A stretch of DNA of 64,000 nucleotides from DYJK01 sp040755055 (lineage in GTDB: Bacteria > Bacteroidota > Ignavibacteria > Ignavibacteriales > Melioribacteraceae), in NCBI GenBank assembly GCA_040755055.1, contig JBFMBS010000008.1:1-64000 (forward strand). Direction: 5' to 3'. Below are positions 1 to 9,290 of the stretch, piece after piece. Under the pieces are notes generated by a model. It did no database searches. It was not told where the DNA came from and saw nothing but the letters and a program-made list of their open reading frames with translations. The position numbers and the translations under genes are program-made. Within the stretch, counting starts at the first letter, position 1. Every line of letters begins with the position of its first letter.

Positions 1-61
1 CTTGGGTAAACAAATCCATATTATTCACTTTATTGCTTCGCATTTCATTCTCTTTTTTTGT

Positions 62-364
62 TTACTCTTTTACAACACTGTCCTTTATAAAGTTTTTAAA
101 TCCTCTATAATTTTTCAGAGGTTTCTTGTTCTTTTTCTCCCTTCCCCACTTCTTAATTTCTTTCTCCCTTTTAATAGCGGAATTCACATCAACAGTTTCT
201 TCATAATAAACCAACTTATTGATATTATATTTTTTCGTAAATCCATCTAATAATTTATTTTTATGTTCATATACTCTACGTTTAAGATTATTAGTTACCC
301 CAACATAAATAACTTTATTATTCCAGTTTGTAAGAATGTAAACGTAATAGTGATGCTCTTTCAT
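62..364 (-). CDS. GIY-YIG nuclease-fold small protein
   Basis: This 100-residue protein has a single GIY-YIG domain. The YVY half-motif is at residues 7-9, the YVG half-motif at 20-22, an arginine pair (LKRR) follows at 28-30, and a conserved Glu lies in the KREKE helix near residue 68. Family members of this size are UvrC-N-like proteins with presumed DNA nuclease activity, and most have no assigned role. The reading frame is open up to position 430, but that extension would translate a palindromic repeat, so I chose the ATG at 364 (MKEHHYYVYIL). The ribosome binding site is weak. It is the last gene before the atpC terminator and probably not part of that operon. Confidence 0.8.
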   Translation of the reverse strand: MKEHHYYVYILTNWNNKVIYVGVTNNLKRRVYEHKNKLLDGFTKKYNINKLVYYEETVDVNSAIKREKEIKKWGREKKNKKPLKNYRGFKNFIKDSVVKE

Positions 365-398
365 ATTGAAAGATAATAAAATGGAAGATCGATTTCTC

Positions 399-414
399 CC
401 CCGATGAATCGGGG
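399..414. repeat. Palindromic intergenic element
   Basis: CCCCGAT-GA-ATCGGGG is a perfect 7-bp stem with a 2-nt loop, followed by TCGAAATGACA. It is one of several short GC-rich palindromes in spacers of this AT-rich window and resembles REP-type elements. Confidence 0.55.
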
Positions 415-431
415 TCGAAATGACAATCAAT

Positions 432-462
432 AAAAAAATCCCAACTCATGTTGGGATTTTTT
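432..462 (-). terminator. Intrinsic terminator of atpDC
   Basis: The hairpin AATCCCAAC-tcat-GTTGGGATT is flanked by A-runs and T-runs, so it can work in both directions. It lies 30 nt after the atpC stop on the minus strand and is the natural end of the atpDC transcript. Confidence 0.85.
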
Positions 463-492
463 AAAAACCTAAAAGAAAAACAAAAACATTAA

Positions 493-903
493 TTAGACGC
501 TTGAATTAACAAACTTTAACCTATTCATAGCGCGTGCTAGTGCAGCTTGTGCTCTTACTTCATCAATTTTGTCTTTGTTTCTATTTGCTAATCTTTCTTT
601 TGCCCTTTCTAAAGATCTTTTGGCTCGCTCAACATCAATCTCTTCTTTGCTTTCAAAACTTTCAACAAGAACAAGAATCTTGTTATTCAGCACTTCTGCA
701 TTACCTCCGCCGGTTGTATATTCAACTTCAACATCATTCAAATCTTTGATAGAAATTTTCCCGATTTCCAGTTTGCTTAATAACGGTGCGTGATTAAATA
801 GAACCTGGAAATTACCAAGCGTACCCGGTAATGAAATTGACTTAACCTTCCCCGAGAAAGCAGTTTTTGATGGTGTAATTATTTCAACATTTATTTCTTT
901 CAT
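493..903 (-). CDS. atpC: F1 ATP synthase epsilon subunit
   Basis: Epsilon subunit of the F1Fo ATP synthase, part of the rotating central stalk that couples gamma to the Fo c-ring and can inhibit ATP hydrolysis. The 136 residues show the N-terminal beta-sandwich (VEIITPSKTAFSGKV, then the LPGTLGNFQVLFNHAPLL signature) and a C-terminal helical hairpin rich in Arg, Lys and Ala (residues about 90-132). Its ATG overlaps the atpD stop by 4 nt (ATGA), indicating translational coupling. A strong terminator follows. Only atpD and atpC are present here; the other subunits must be elsewhere, as is usual in Bacteroidota/Chlorobiota. Confidence 0.96.
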   Translation of the reverse strand: MKEINVEIITPSKTAFSGKVKSISLPGTLGNFQVLFNHAPLLSKLEIGKISIKDLNDVEVEYTTGGGNAEVLNNKILVLVESFESKEEIDVERAKRSLERAKERLANRNKDKIDEVRAQAALARAMNRLKFVNSSV

Positions 904-2315
904 GATTGGAGCTTCTTGGCTTTTTCGACTGCTTCTTCAATTGTTCCAACATACATAAAAGCTTGTTCCGGAAGATCATCATGTTTGCCTTCAAGAATTT
1001 CTTTGAAGCTGCGCACTGTGTCTTCCAATTTTACGTACTTACCCTGGAATCCGGTAAACTGTTCGGCAACATGGAACGGCTGGCTTAAAAATCTTTGTAT
1101 TCTTCTCGCTCTTCTAACAACAACTTTATCGTCTTCGGATAATTCATCCATACCGAGAATATTTATAATGTCCTGGAGATCTTTGTATGCTTGCAAAATT
1201 TCTTTCACTTGTTTGGCAACCGAGTAATGTTCTTCGCCAACAATATCGGGCTGAAGAATTCTTGAAGTAGAATCAAGCGGATCGACTGCCGGGTAGATAC
1301 CGAGCTCAGAAATCTGTCGGCTTAATACGGTTGTTGCATCAAGGTGTGAGAATGCTGTAGCCGGAGCCGGGTCTGTTAAATCATCTGCCGGGACATAAAT
1401 TGCTTGAACAGACGTAATTGATCCTTTAGCCGTAGAAGTAATTCTCTCTTGAAGTTCGCCCATTTCTGTTGCAAGGTTCGGCTGGTAACCTACTGCCGAG
1501 GGCATACGTCCTAGTAATGCAGAAACCTCCGAGCCGGCTTGTGTAAAGCGGAAAATGTTATCGATGAATAATAAAACGTCTCTGCCTTCATCATCACGGA
1601 AATATTCTGCAATTGTTAATCCGGTTAATCCCACACGAAGGCGTGCACCCGGTGGTTCATTCATTTGGCCAAACACAAGTGCAGTTTTCGGAAGCACACC
1701 GGATTCTTTCATCTCAAGCCAAAGGTCGTTTCCCTCTCTCGTTCTTTCACCCACACCGGCAAATACCGAATAACCGCCGTGCTGCTTAGCAATATTATGT
1801 ATCAATTCTTGAATAATAACCGTTTTACCAACGCCGGCACCGCCAAACAAACCGGTCTTACCGCCTTTTGTGTAAGGTTCAAGAAGGTCTATAACTTTGA
1901 TACCGGTTTCAAACATTTCTTGTTTTGTTGTAAGATTATCAAATTTAGGGGCATGGCGGTGGATTGGATATTTCTTCTTTGTTTTAATCTCGCTGCCTAA
2001 ACCATCGATACCTTCTCCTATCACGTTAATCAATCTGCCTAAAGTCTCCGGTCCAACCGGTACCGAAATCGGTTCACCGGTATCGTATGCTTTCATACCG
2101 CGGACAAGCCCATCGGTAGAATCCATAGCAACTGTTCTAACACGGTTTTCTCCAAGATGCTGCTGTGCTTCTACTATTAATTCCTGGTCTTTTCCTTCTA
2201 AATCTTTACGCGGAATTTTTATCGAATTGTATATTTTGGGTAAGTATCCATCCTGGAAATCGATATCTACAACGGGTCCGATAACCTGGACTATTACACC
2301 TTCATTAGATGCCAT
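900..2315 (-). CDS. atpD: F1 ATP synthase beta subunit
   Basis: Catalytic beta subunit of the F1Fo ATP synthase, 471 residues, the expected family length. The Walker A loop GGAGVGKT is near residue 158, followed by the conserved GVGERTREGNDLW segment, the Walker B region DVLLFIDNIFRFTQAG and the catalytic-site stretch ALLGRMPSAVGYQP. It binds ATP/ADP at the interface with the alpha subunit on the cytoplasmic side. The start ATG has an upstream AAGGTG. It is first in a two-gene operon with atpC. The 184-nt spacer upstream, which separates it from the chemosensory cluster, must hold its promoter, although I see no convincing TAnnTTTG element there. Confidence 0.98.
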   Translation of the reverse strand: MASNEGVIVQVIGPVVDIDFQDGYLPKIYNSIKIPRKDLEGKDQELIVEAQQHLGENRVRTVAMDSTDGLVRGMKAYDTGEPISVPVGPETLGRLINVIGEGIDGLGSEIKTKKKYPIHRHAPKFDNLTTKQEMFETGIKVIDLLEPYTKGGKTGLFGGAGVGKTVIIQELIHNIAKQHGGYSVFAGVGERTREGNDLWLEMKESGVLPKTALVFGQMNEPPGARLRVGLTGLTIAEYFRDDEGRDVLLFIDNIFRFTQAGSEVSALLGRMPSAVGYQPNLATEMGELQERITSTAKGSITSVQAIYVPADDLTDPAPATAFSHLDATTVLSRQISELGIYPAVDPLDSTSRILQPDIVGEEHYSVAKQVKEILQAYKDLQDIINILGMDELSEDDKVVVRRARRIQRFLSQPFHVAEQFTGFQGKYVKLEDTVRSFKEILEGKHDDLPEQAFMYVGTIEEAVEKAKKLQS

Positions 2316-2499
2316 TTTTCACCTTATTTATCAAATTTTAGTTTGTAAAATTAAAAAGAAGCGGTCTGATTTCCAAAGAAGGAAGATATAATATTTTGTC
2401 AATCTAGACTATACCACTGAAAAAGATTTTCCAAAACCGGTCATATCTTTACAAATGAGCAGATTCAGTAAAAACAATGTCAACAGAACGGTTCATCGC

Positions 2500-5400
2500 T
2501 TATTTTTTTAATGCTTCATCCAAAAGAATTTTTAGATCATCCAGCAAAAACGGTTTAGCTATATAGTGAGTTATGCCTTTAGACAAAAACTCGTCCTTAT
2601 CTTCCGGCTTGGCATATGCTGTTACTGCGATAATGGGGATGTTTTGATATTTTTCAATATTCTTTATACGATTGGTCAATTCTAAACCGTCCATTCCGCC
2701 GCCCAAATTTATATCCATCAGTATTGCATCGTAAGAGTTTTTATGAATTTTCTGAATTGCTTTATCGGCAGATTCGGCAAAGTCTAATTCATATATGTTT
2801 GATAATTTTATACCGACAGCTTCCCTTGCATATTTATCGTCTTCAATGTAAAGAACTTTTTTAGTTGTCCCTTGTAAGGGTTTAACACTGCTTTTTTTTT
2901 CTTTTCCCTCAGTTTTTGGGGATGTAACTTCCTGACCATCCGGTACAATCTCGATAGGAATTTCAACTACGAATGTAGAACCTTTACCTTCTTCACTGTC
3001 TAATTGAATATTACCATTCAGTAATTCAACATATTTTTTTGTTATTGTTAACCCAAGCCCGGTCCCTTCAAAACTACGGCTGTGCCCCTCGCTTACTTGT
3101 CTAAATTCTTCCCATATAATACTTTGTTTATGCTTTGGTATGCCTATACCGGTATCGGTAACTTTAATAAGTAAATGATCTTTTTCACTCTTTGAGATTT
3201 TATCCAGGCTTATTTCAATACCGCCATTATGTGTGTACTTAATTGCGTTACTTACCAGGTTATTGATAATCTCCCTTATCAATTGTTCATCCGACCTGAT
3301 TAAAGGTAGTTTGCAGATAATACTTTTCTTAAAGAATAGATTTTTCTTCTCCGCAGCTTTCTTAAAAAGTTTATACTCTTCATCAACAATTGTTTCAACA
3401 TCAACATTAACCAATTTTATTTCGGTTTTTTTGAATTCAAGTTTAGTTACATCCAGAATTTTATTTAATGTTTCAGTCAACCTCTTGGATGATTCATAAA
3501 TACCTTCTGCTAATTCCTTATCTTCATGATTAGTAAGATTAGCAGCTAAAATTTCTGCAAAGCCGATTATGCCGACAAAAGGGGTGCGGAGTTCATGACT
3601 CATATTTGCGAAAAAATTAGTTTTAACTCGATTCATCTCCTCGGCTTTTTCTTTTGCTGCTATCAACTCATTTTCAATCGCTTTTATTTCGGTAATGTCA
3701 CGGGCAATAGTTGAATATAATTGCACTTCTCCATCTGCAGTTTTATGAGCAATCATAATTTGTAGTACCGGTATCTCATGCCCTTCCCTATGCAACAAGA
3801 TTGTTTCACCGTTCCAGATTCCTTCTTGTGCTGCCTTGGGCAAGACCTCATTCAATATAAACGAACGCATTGATTCCGGGTGACCTAATATTATGGGCAA
3901 ACCGGTTATATCTTCTTCTTCACCAATTCCAACCATAATCCTACCACCACGGTTAAGATAGAGTGCCCGCCCTTCTTTATCAGCCATGCCGACAAAATCG
4001 CTTGTTGATTCAAGAATAGCTATTAGTCTATTGCGTTCCTCCTCATCCTTTTTTTGTTGGGTTATATCACGTGCGACTCCTATAAGCGCGATAAATTTTC
4101 CATCTTTATCTTTAACGACTGATGTGGAAAGCCAGATGGGAAACTCTGTTCCATCTTTTCGTTTGTTGAATATTTCTCCTTGCCATCCTCCTTTTAGAGT
4201 AGCCGGAAGTATAGAAGCGACAATTTCTTTTGGATTACGGTCGGAGCGGAACATTGCCATTGCTTTACCTTGCAGCTCTTCTCGAGTATAGCCGTAAGTT
4301 TTTTCGAAAGCTTCATTAACAAAAATCATATTATCATTTTCATCAGTTATACTCACGCACTCATTAACACTTTGCATAGCATTGCTAAGTAGATGAAGAA
4401 TTTTTTCAGCTTGTTCACGTTCTTTTTCTGCACGTCTCCTTTCGGTTATATCAACAGCAGCACCAAACAAGCCAATGGTATTGTCCATTTTATCTTTTAA
4501 CGGAAAGTAACGGGTGTCAAATGCAAGCTCGTTGGCTTCGGCTATAAATGAACATATTTCCCCCGAAAGTGTTTTATTTATATTTTCCAATACCTGGAAA
4601 TTATCACGGTACAATTCAAAAACAGATTGCCCGATAACTTCGCCCGGTTTCAAACCAAGTTTTTCTAATCCTTTCCCTTCCGACAAGGTAAATATGCCGT
4701 CTTTATCGAGTGAAAAAAAAATAACCGGCACATTATCAATAATTACTCTTAACTGCTGCTGGGCTTTCTGCAAAGATTCTTCTGTCTTCTTTCGTTCGGT
4801 TATATCACGAACAACAATAATTATAGCAGTTATATTATCCGTGCCATCTTTTATAAACGAAACAGCATGTTCGGTCGGGAAAATTTCACCATTCTTTTTC
4901 TTGAAAGGAAATTCGAACCGGGCTGCATCGTCTCTCTTTAAGGATTCAAATATTTTTCTGCCGAAAATATCGTAATGCTCTTTATCGACGTGTAAAATTT
5001 CCGTACTCTTATTACGAATTTCATTTAATGAATAGCCGAACATCTTTTCAGCTGCATTATTCATATTCATAATTGTTCTGTCTTTAGATATCACAAAAAC
5101 AGCATCTTTCTGTGAATTGAAAACCGTATGAAACCATATTTCTGATTCCATCAGTGCCTTGGTTCGTTCCTTTATCAAGTTCTCTAAATTTTCCACCAGT
5201 CGCGCACGTTCAAGTGCAGTGCCGATTTGGTTTCCGACAGCAAAAAAGGTTTCCATCTCTTCATCCGTGAACAAATCTTTTTCAGAGCCAACAAGATTCA
5301 TTACACCAAGAGTTTCTTCGCCGCTCCATAACGGAACCGATGCGTGGTAAAGTATGCCGTGATTATTGGCATTAGTCTTTTGCAGCCGCTCACATTGAAG

Positions 5401-6201
5401 AATATTTGTTACCCTATCTAATTCACCGGCGATAAGTTTACGCCAGCAATTACAATCAGGTTCATAAAATTCATCGTTATCAAATTCAGGAGGTAAACCT
5501 TTTTTGGCTGCCAACCTATGTTTGCTGGAACTTTCTTTAAGAAGAATCCACCCGGCTTTAATACCCGGTAATTTTATTCCCTCTTCCAAAGCTTTATTCA
5601 AAACATCTTTTTCTGTTGAACATTTGTTGAGCTCTCTTGCAATATTGTACAAGCCGCCGAGTGTGTGGTAAGATCTCTTTAGTTCTCCATTTATTTGTAC
5701 AGCTTGTTCATAGGTTGATATTAACAAATCCAATATTTGTTGTCTTTCCGACGAGATAAAATGACGTTCGCCGCCAAGTGATATTTCCATGCCGAGCTGT
5801 ACTTTTTCGCGTTTTCTCAACTCAAAGTTGGTAAGTATATAATTGATCCGGGCGAGCAAATACTTTTCATCGTATGGTTTTTTAATAAAGCTATCGGCTC
5901 CAACTTGTAAACCTTTAATTATATCCCTTGCTTCGTTGAGAGACGTGATGAGTATTACCGGTATTTGTTTCAACCGGCTATCGGTTTTTACACTTTCGCA
6001 AAATTCATAACCATCCATAACCGGCATTACTATATCGCTGATAATTAAGTGCGGCTTGTTACTCTTTAGAAATTCTAATGCTTCCACACCGTTATTAACT
6101 ACAGACGGGTTATACCCGTTCTGCAAAAGAAAATATTTCAACTGCTCGGCTTGTGTAATGCTATCTTCAACGATTAGTATATCTTTACTTCTGGCTGACA
6201 T
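2500..6201 (-). CDS. Hybrid histidine kinase: REC-GAF-PAS x4-HisKA-HATPase-REC
   Basis: A 1233-residue cytoplasmic hybrid sensor kinase with no membrane segment. In order: receiver domain (5-125, phospho-acceptor D56, K108), a linker with a conserved GxEI...ERxQILDLLxSTYE block (137-165), GAF domain (about 190-335), four PAS/PAC units (about 352-470, 482-590, 603-715, 726-840), HisKA with phospho-acceptor H869 in SHELRTPF, HATPase with N-box NLVSNAIKYT and G-boxes DTGIGIP and GTGLGL, and a second receiver (1114-1233, D1163). It is the last gene of the chemosensory cluster. With receivers at both ends it can take phosphate from the cluster's CheA and also act as its own phosphorelay. The ligands of the PAS and GAF domains cannot be told. 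Confidence 0.93.
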   Translation of the reverse strand: MSARSKDILIVEDSITQAEQLKYFLLQNGYNPSVVNNGVEALEFLKSNKPHLIISDIVMPVMDGYEFCESVKTDSRLKQIPVILITSLNEARDIIKGLQVGADSFIKKPYDEKYLLARINYILTNFELRKREKVQLGMEISLGGERHFISSERQQILDLLISTYEQAVQINGELKRSYHTLGGLYNIARELNKCSTEKDVLNKALEEGIKLPGIKAGWILLKESSSKHRLAAKKGLPPEFDNDEFYEPDCNCWRKLIAGELDRVTNILQCERLQKTNANNHGILYHASVPLWSGEETLGVMNLVGSEKDLFTDEEMETFFAVGNQIGTALERARLVENLENLIKERTKALMESEIWFHTVFNSQKDAVFVISKDRTIMNMNNAAEKMFGYSLNEIRNKSTEILHVDKEHYDIFGRKIFESLKRDDAARFEFPFKKKNGEIFPTEHAVSFIKDGTDNITAIIIVVRDITERKKTEESLQKAQQQLRVIIDNVPVIFFSLDKDGIFTLSEGKGLEKLGLKPGEVIGQSVFELYRDNFQVLENINKTLSGEICSFIAEANELAFDTRYFPLKDKMDNTIGLFGAAVDITERRRAEKEREQAEKILHLLSNAMQSVNECVSITDENDNMIFVNEAFEKTYGYTREELQGKAMAMFRSDRNPKEIVASILPATLKGGWQGEIFNKRKDGTEFPIWLSTSVVKDKDGKFIALIGVARDITQQKKDEEERNRLIAILESTSDFVGMADKEGRALYLNRGGRIMVGIGEEEDITGLPIILGHPESMRSFILNEVLPKAAQEGIWNGETILLHREGHEIPVLQIMIAHKTADGEVQLYSTIARDITEIKAIENELIAAKEKAEEMNRVKTNFFANMSHELRTPFVGIIGFAEILAANLTNHEDKELAEGIYESSKRLTETLNKILDVTKLEFKKTEIKLVNVDVETIVDEEYKLFKKAAEKKNLFFKKSIICKLPLIRSDEQLIREIINNLVSNAIKYTHNGGIEISLDKISKSEKDHLLIKVTDTGIGIPKHKQSIIWEEFRQVSEGHSRSFEGTGLGLTITKKYVELLNGNIQLDSEEGKGSTFVVEIPIEIVPDGQEVTSPKTEGKEKKSSVKPLQGTTKKVLYIEDDKYAREAVGIKLSNIYELDFAESADKAIQKIHKNSYDAILMDINLGGGMDGLELTNRIKNIEKYQNIPIIAVTAYAKPEDKDEFLSKGITHYIAKPFLLDDLKILLDEALKK

Positions 6202-6248
6202 TTTTTATCCTCTCATTCGCATATCCGCATTAATGAATAAGTAATGAT

Positions 6249-7505
6249 TTAGTTTTTTAGTGAGAAATAAAAAGTAGCACCATTATCCGGGTAACCAACA
6301 GCCCATGTTAATCCCCCATGACGCGCAATAATTCTACGGACATTTGCAAGACCGATGCCGCTCCCATCGTATTCTTTTTCGCTGTGGAGGCGTTGAAAGA
6401 CGCCGAAAAGCTCTTCGGCATAATCCATATTAAAACCAACGCCATTATCTTGTACGGAAAAAACTATTTCGTCGTTTTTGTTTTCATGCTTCACAGTAAT
6501 CTCTGCTACTTCACGCTTCCTGGTGAACTTTACCGCATTACTTAACAGATTTTGGAATACAAGCTTGAGCAGCAAAGGATCAGCTTTAACGTTCTGCAGC
6601 CGCTCAATATTCCAATTTATTTTCCGCCCCTCATACTGTGGACTTAATTCGGTTATTACATCACGTATTATTTCATTAGGATCAAGTTCGGTAATGTTAA
6701 TCTTTGTTCTGCCGGTTCTTGAATACGAAAGCAGCGCATCAATCAAAGAATCCATTTTTTTTGCCGAACCTGAAATAACAGACAGATAATGTTTTACTTC
6801 ATCATCTGCCTGGTTGTTTATTTTATTTTTTAATAACGAAATAAATCCATCTATGTGACGCAGCGGCGAACGCAAATCGTGGGAAACAGAAAAAGCAAAC
6901 GTTTCCAGCTCTTTATTACTTTCTACCAATTGGCTGTTCAATTTGCTTAGTTCATCTTTGGCTCTTTCAAGCTCACGATTTTTTTGTAGGGCGGTTTCAT
7001 ACGTGGACATCAACAAATCTATAATTTGTATTCGATCGGATGTAATCAAATGTTTCTGCCCGGCGAAAAATATTTCAACACCTATTTGCGACTGACCATG
7101 TTTTCTCAATTCAAGGTTTGCTTGTAAATATTCTATTCTTGAAAGAAGATATTCTTCATCGTAAGGTTTAACAATAAAATTGTTTGCGCCGCACAATAAG
7201 CCTTTGATGATGTATTCCGAATCCGATAATGATGTTAATAAGATGACTGCAATATGATTAAGTTTATCATCAGATTTAATAACTCTGCATAACTCATATC
7301 CATCCATCCCGGGCATTAATATATCGCTTAAGATGATGGAAGGATCAAATTCAGGGATAATTTTGAGTGCTTCTTTCCCATTTGATGCTGTTTCAACATG
7401 ATATGATTTTGATTCTAAAAAATATTTCAGTTTTGTTGCTTGTGTCGGGCTGTCTTCTACAATTAAAATTTTAGGATGATTATTTTTTTTGTTACCGGGC
7501 TTCAC
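6249..7505 (-). CDS. Receiver-headed histidine kinase (REC-HisKA-HATPase)
   Basis: 418 residues, soluble. An N-terminal receiver (12-130, D61, K113) is joined by a linker closely similar to that of the downstream hybrid kinase (GVEIFF..KHLITSDRIQIIDLLMSTYE, residues 142-170) and a coiled coil (172-203) to a phytochrome-type HisKA (H209 in FSVSHDLRSPLRHIDGF) and a HATPase domain (N323, G-boxes DNGVGF 353-358 and GSGIGLA 381-387). The start is GTG: AGGAGGG lies 6 nt upstream and no ATG is nearby. It follows cheB by 42 nt in the same direction. A receiver at the front of a kinase suggests that CheA-derived phosphate controls the kinase activity; that is inference. Confidence 0.92.
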   Translation of the reverse strand: MKPGNKKNNHPKILIVEDSPTQATKLKYFLESKSYHVETASNGKEALKIIPEFDPSIILSDILMPGMDGYELCRVIKSDDKLNHIAVILLTSLSDSEYIIKGLLCGANNFIVKPYDEEYLLSRIEYLQANLELRKHGQSQIGVEIFFAGQKHLITSDRIQIIDLLMSTYETALQKNRELERAKDELSKLNSQLVESNKELETFAFSVSHDLRSPLRHIDGFISLLKNKINNQADDEVKHYLSVISGSAKKMDSLIDALLSYSRTGRTKINITELDPNEIIRDVITELSPQYEGRKINWNIERLQNVKADPLLLKLVFQNLLSNAVKFTRKREVAEITVKHENKNDEIVFSVQDNGVGFNMDYAEELFGVFQRLHSEKEYDGSGIGLANVRRIIARHGGLTWAVGYPDNGATFYFSLKN

Positions 7506-7547
7506 AAAACCCTCCTATAATATACTTGATAAAAAAATTTATACAAT

Positions 7548-8633
7548 TTAGGTGGTAACATTTTTAGAATAATTATGATCAGCAAGTATTTTAAGAACCC
7601 CAGCAATTTTTTCAGGGGGCAATACATAATCTGCACCATTTAGTTTAATAGCTTTGCCGGCCATCCCATGCACTACAGAACTTTCCTCGTCTTGTACTAT
7701 TGTAGCCGCACTGTTCTCCTTTAATAGCTTTAATTCCTCCGCACCATCTGTTCCCATACCGGTAAGCAGAACACCAATTGCATGTTTTCCGTAGATATTG
7801 TTAATAGAGCGAAACAAAAATGAAATTGATGGACGAAGATTATTTTCCGGTTTATCTTTGCTTAGTATAATTCTGTATTCTTCATCAACACCCATGTGAT
7901 AGCTATCCGGCGCAACATAAACATTACCGGCTGTTATCAATTCATGATGTGCAGCAACGTGAATCGGCACCCCGGTAGTTTGGGAGAGCCATTCAACAAA
8001 TCCTTGTAGAAATCCGGTTGCAATGTGCTGTACAATTAAAATCGGTAAAGGAAAATCTTTGCCTATCAAAGATAAAATCTTTTGCAGCACTATTGGTCCG
8101 CCGGTTGATGCTCCTATTGCAACTATATGGTAAATACCTTTTTCACTTTTTGATTTGGTTGTAGTAATAATCTGCTTTAAACCATTTGGAGACGTTACCG
8201 ACTGTTTTGACAAATGGGGCCAACGCCTTACAACTTTTACTTCCGACATAAGTTTTATCGTGTTAATCAGTTCGGCAGAAGTAATATGAAAATCCGGGTG
8301 CCCAATACCGGCCGGTCGCGGTAGCACAGCAAGTGCCCCGGCTTCCATCACCTGGAACGTTTCGTTTATTTCTTCCCTTGCCAATGTGCTGCTGACAATA
8401 ATAATGGGTGTAGGCATTGTTTCCATTATTTTTCTCGTTGCTTTCAAACCATCAAGTTTGGGCATATGCATATCCATGGTAATAACATCAGGATTTTTGA
8501 TTTTTACCATTTCAATTGCTTCCATTCCATTATTTGCTATACCTATTACGTGTATGTTAGGATCAGAACTTAAAATGTAAAACAGCAGTTCCTGAATAAC
8601 TGGCGAATCTTCAACGATAAGTACTTTGATCAT
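7548..8633 (-). CDS. cheB: Chemotaxis protein-glutamate methylesterase CheB
   Basis: CheB removes methyl groups from (and deamidates) glutamates in the signalling domains of chemoreceptors, giving adaptation. Residues 1-125 are a receiver (D54, phosphorylated by CheA). Residues about 168-350 are the methylesterase, with the catalytic triad visible as S176 (GASTGGP), H203 (VQHIATGF) and D296 (TGMGTDGAEEL). The total length of 361 is normal. The 40-residue linker contains no extra domain. Together with the CheR in the same cluster it completes a methylation-based adaptation loop for the two MCPs encoded next door. Confidence 0.96.
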   Translation of the reverse strand: MIKVLIVEDSPVIQELLFYILSSDPNIHVIGIANNGMEAIEMVKIKNPDVITMDMHMPKLDGLKATRKIMETMPTPIIIVSSTLAREEINETFQVMEAGALAVLPRPAGIGHPDFHITSAELINTIKLMSEVKVVRRWPHLSKQSVTSPNGLKQIITTTKSKSEKGIYHIVAIGASTGGPIVLQKILSLIGKDFPLPILIVQHIATGFLQGFVEWLSQTTGVPIHVAAHHELITAGNVYVAPDSYHMGVDEEYRIILSKDKPENNLRPSISFLFRSINNIYGKHAIGVLLTGMGTDGAEELKLLKENSAATIVQDEESSVVHGMAGKAIKLNGADYVLPPEKIAGVLKILADHNYSKNVTT

Positions 8634-8696
8634 GATAAACTTCCGTTTTTGAGTTTAAGGTTTTAAGTTTATAGTTAATAAAAAGGAATATTTTTT

Positions 8697-9092
8697 TCAT
8701 CGTGTTTTATATTTAAGACCTTTAATGTTTGTTTTTCTGAGATAGTTCATTAAACCACCTATCATACGGGATGTGTTTTCTATTAACAACGATATCTGCT
8801 CAAATTCAGTTTTGTCAATATAAACTTGATCTAATGCAACATATAACTGACTTCTCACTTCCCCCAGCGAACCTTTGGCAATAGATAAAAAATTGTATAA
8901 ACTCTTTCGACCCTCCACGTTCGAACCCTTCGGCTATATTGGACATCACCGATACACTTGCTTTTCTAATTTGGTCTTTAAGACCGAAATCTTTAATAAA
9001 AAAATTTTGATTGGATATCTTATAAATCTTATTAGTTAATTCACGGGCATTTTTCCAGGAATCAATGTCTTCAAATGTTTTGAAAGTACCAT
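8697..9092 (-). pseudogene. Four-helix-bundle (23S rRNA IVS-type) protein, two frameshifts
   Basis: Read with two single-base corrections, this stretch encodes a typical four-helix-bundle protein of the family found in 23S rRNA intervening sequences and as free ORFs: GTFKTFEDIDSWKNAR, later SVSVMSNIAEGFERGG, then IQFLSIAKGSLGEVRSQL. The intact frame is broken twice. A run of six T (A on the + strand near 8889) shifts the frame between EFIQF and LSIAKG. The start codon ATG at 9092 is out of frame by one with the following GTFKTF, as though one G of ATGGGT were lost. A 73-residue ORF (8697-8918) remains but lacks the first helices. The gene sits between cheA and cheB and looks like a decayed insertion. 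Confidence 0.7.
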
Positions 9093-9138
9093 AATGTATT
9101 CCTATGATATTTATATAAAGAAGAGTTTAAAATTTTTA

Positions 9139-9288
9139 ACACAATACATAAAACAAAAAACCTCAAACTCGAAACTTTAAACTCGTTTCTCGACACTCGT
9201 TGCCCGACACACATACTCCGATACATAGAACAAAAAACTTCAAACTCGAAACCCGAAACTCGCAACACAAAACTCGCCACCCGATACC
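9139..9288. repeat. Degenerate heptanucleotide tandem array, 21 units
   Basis: From 9139 to 9285 the sequence divides into 21 consecutive 7-nt units without any slip, with consensus ACTCGAA on the + strand. Examples are ACTCGAA (9167 and 9244), ACTTTAA (9174), ACTCGTT (9181 and 9195), ACCCGAA (9251), ACTCGCA (9258) and ACCCGAT (9279). Most units begin with AC. The block ACACAAT-ACATAAA-ACAAAAA-ACCTCAA (9139-9166) recurs almost unchanged at 9209-9243, so a higher-order duplication exists as well. It fills the spacer downstream of cheA. An ORF crossing it is an artefact of composition. Confidence 0.8.
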
Positions 9289-9290
9289 TT

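Noticed and set aside
9071..9280. A 69-residue minus-strand ORF with Cys/Phe/Val-rich protein
   Set aside because: It runs through the heptamer array and its composition reflects the repeat; no homology marks and no ribosome binding site.
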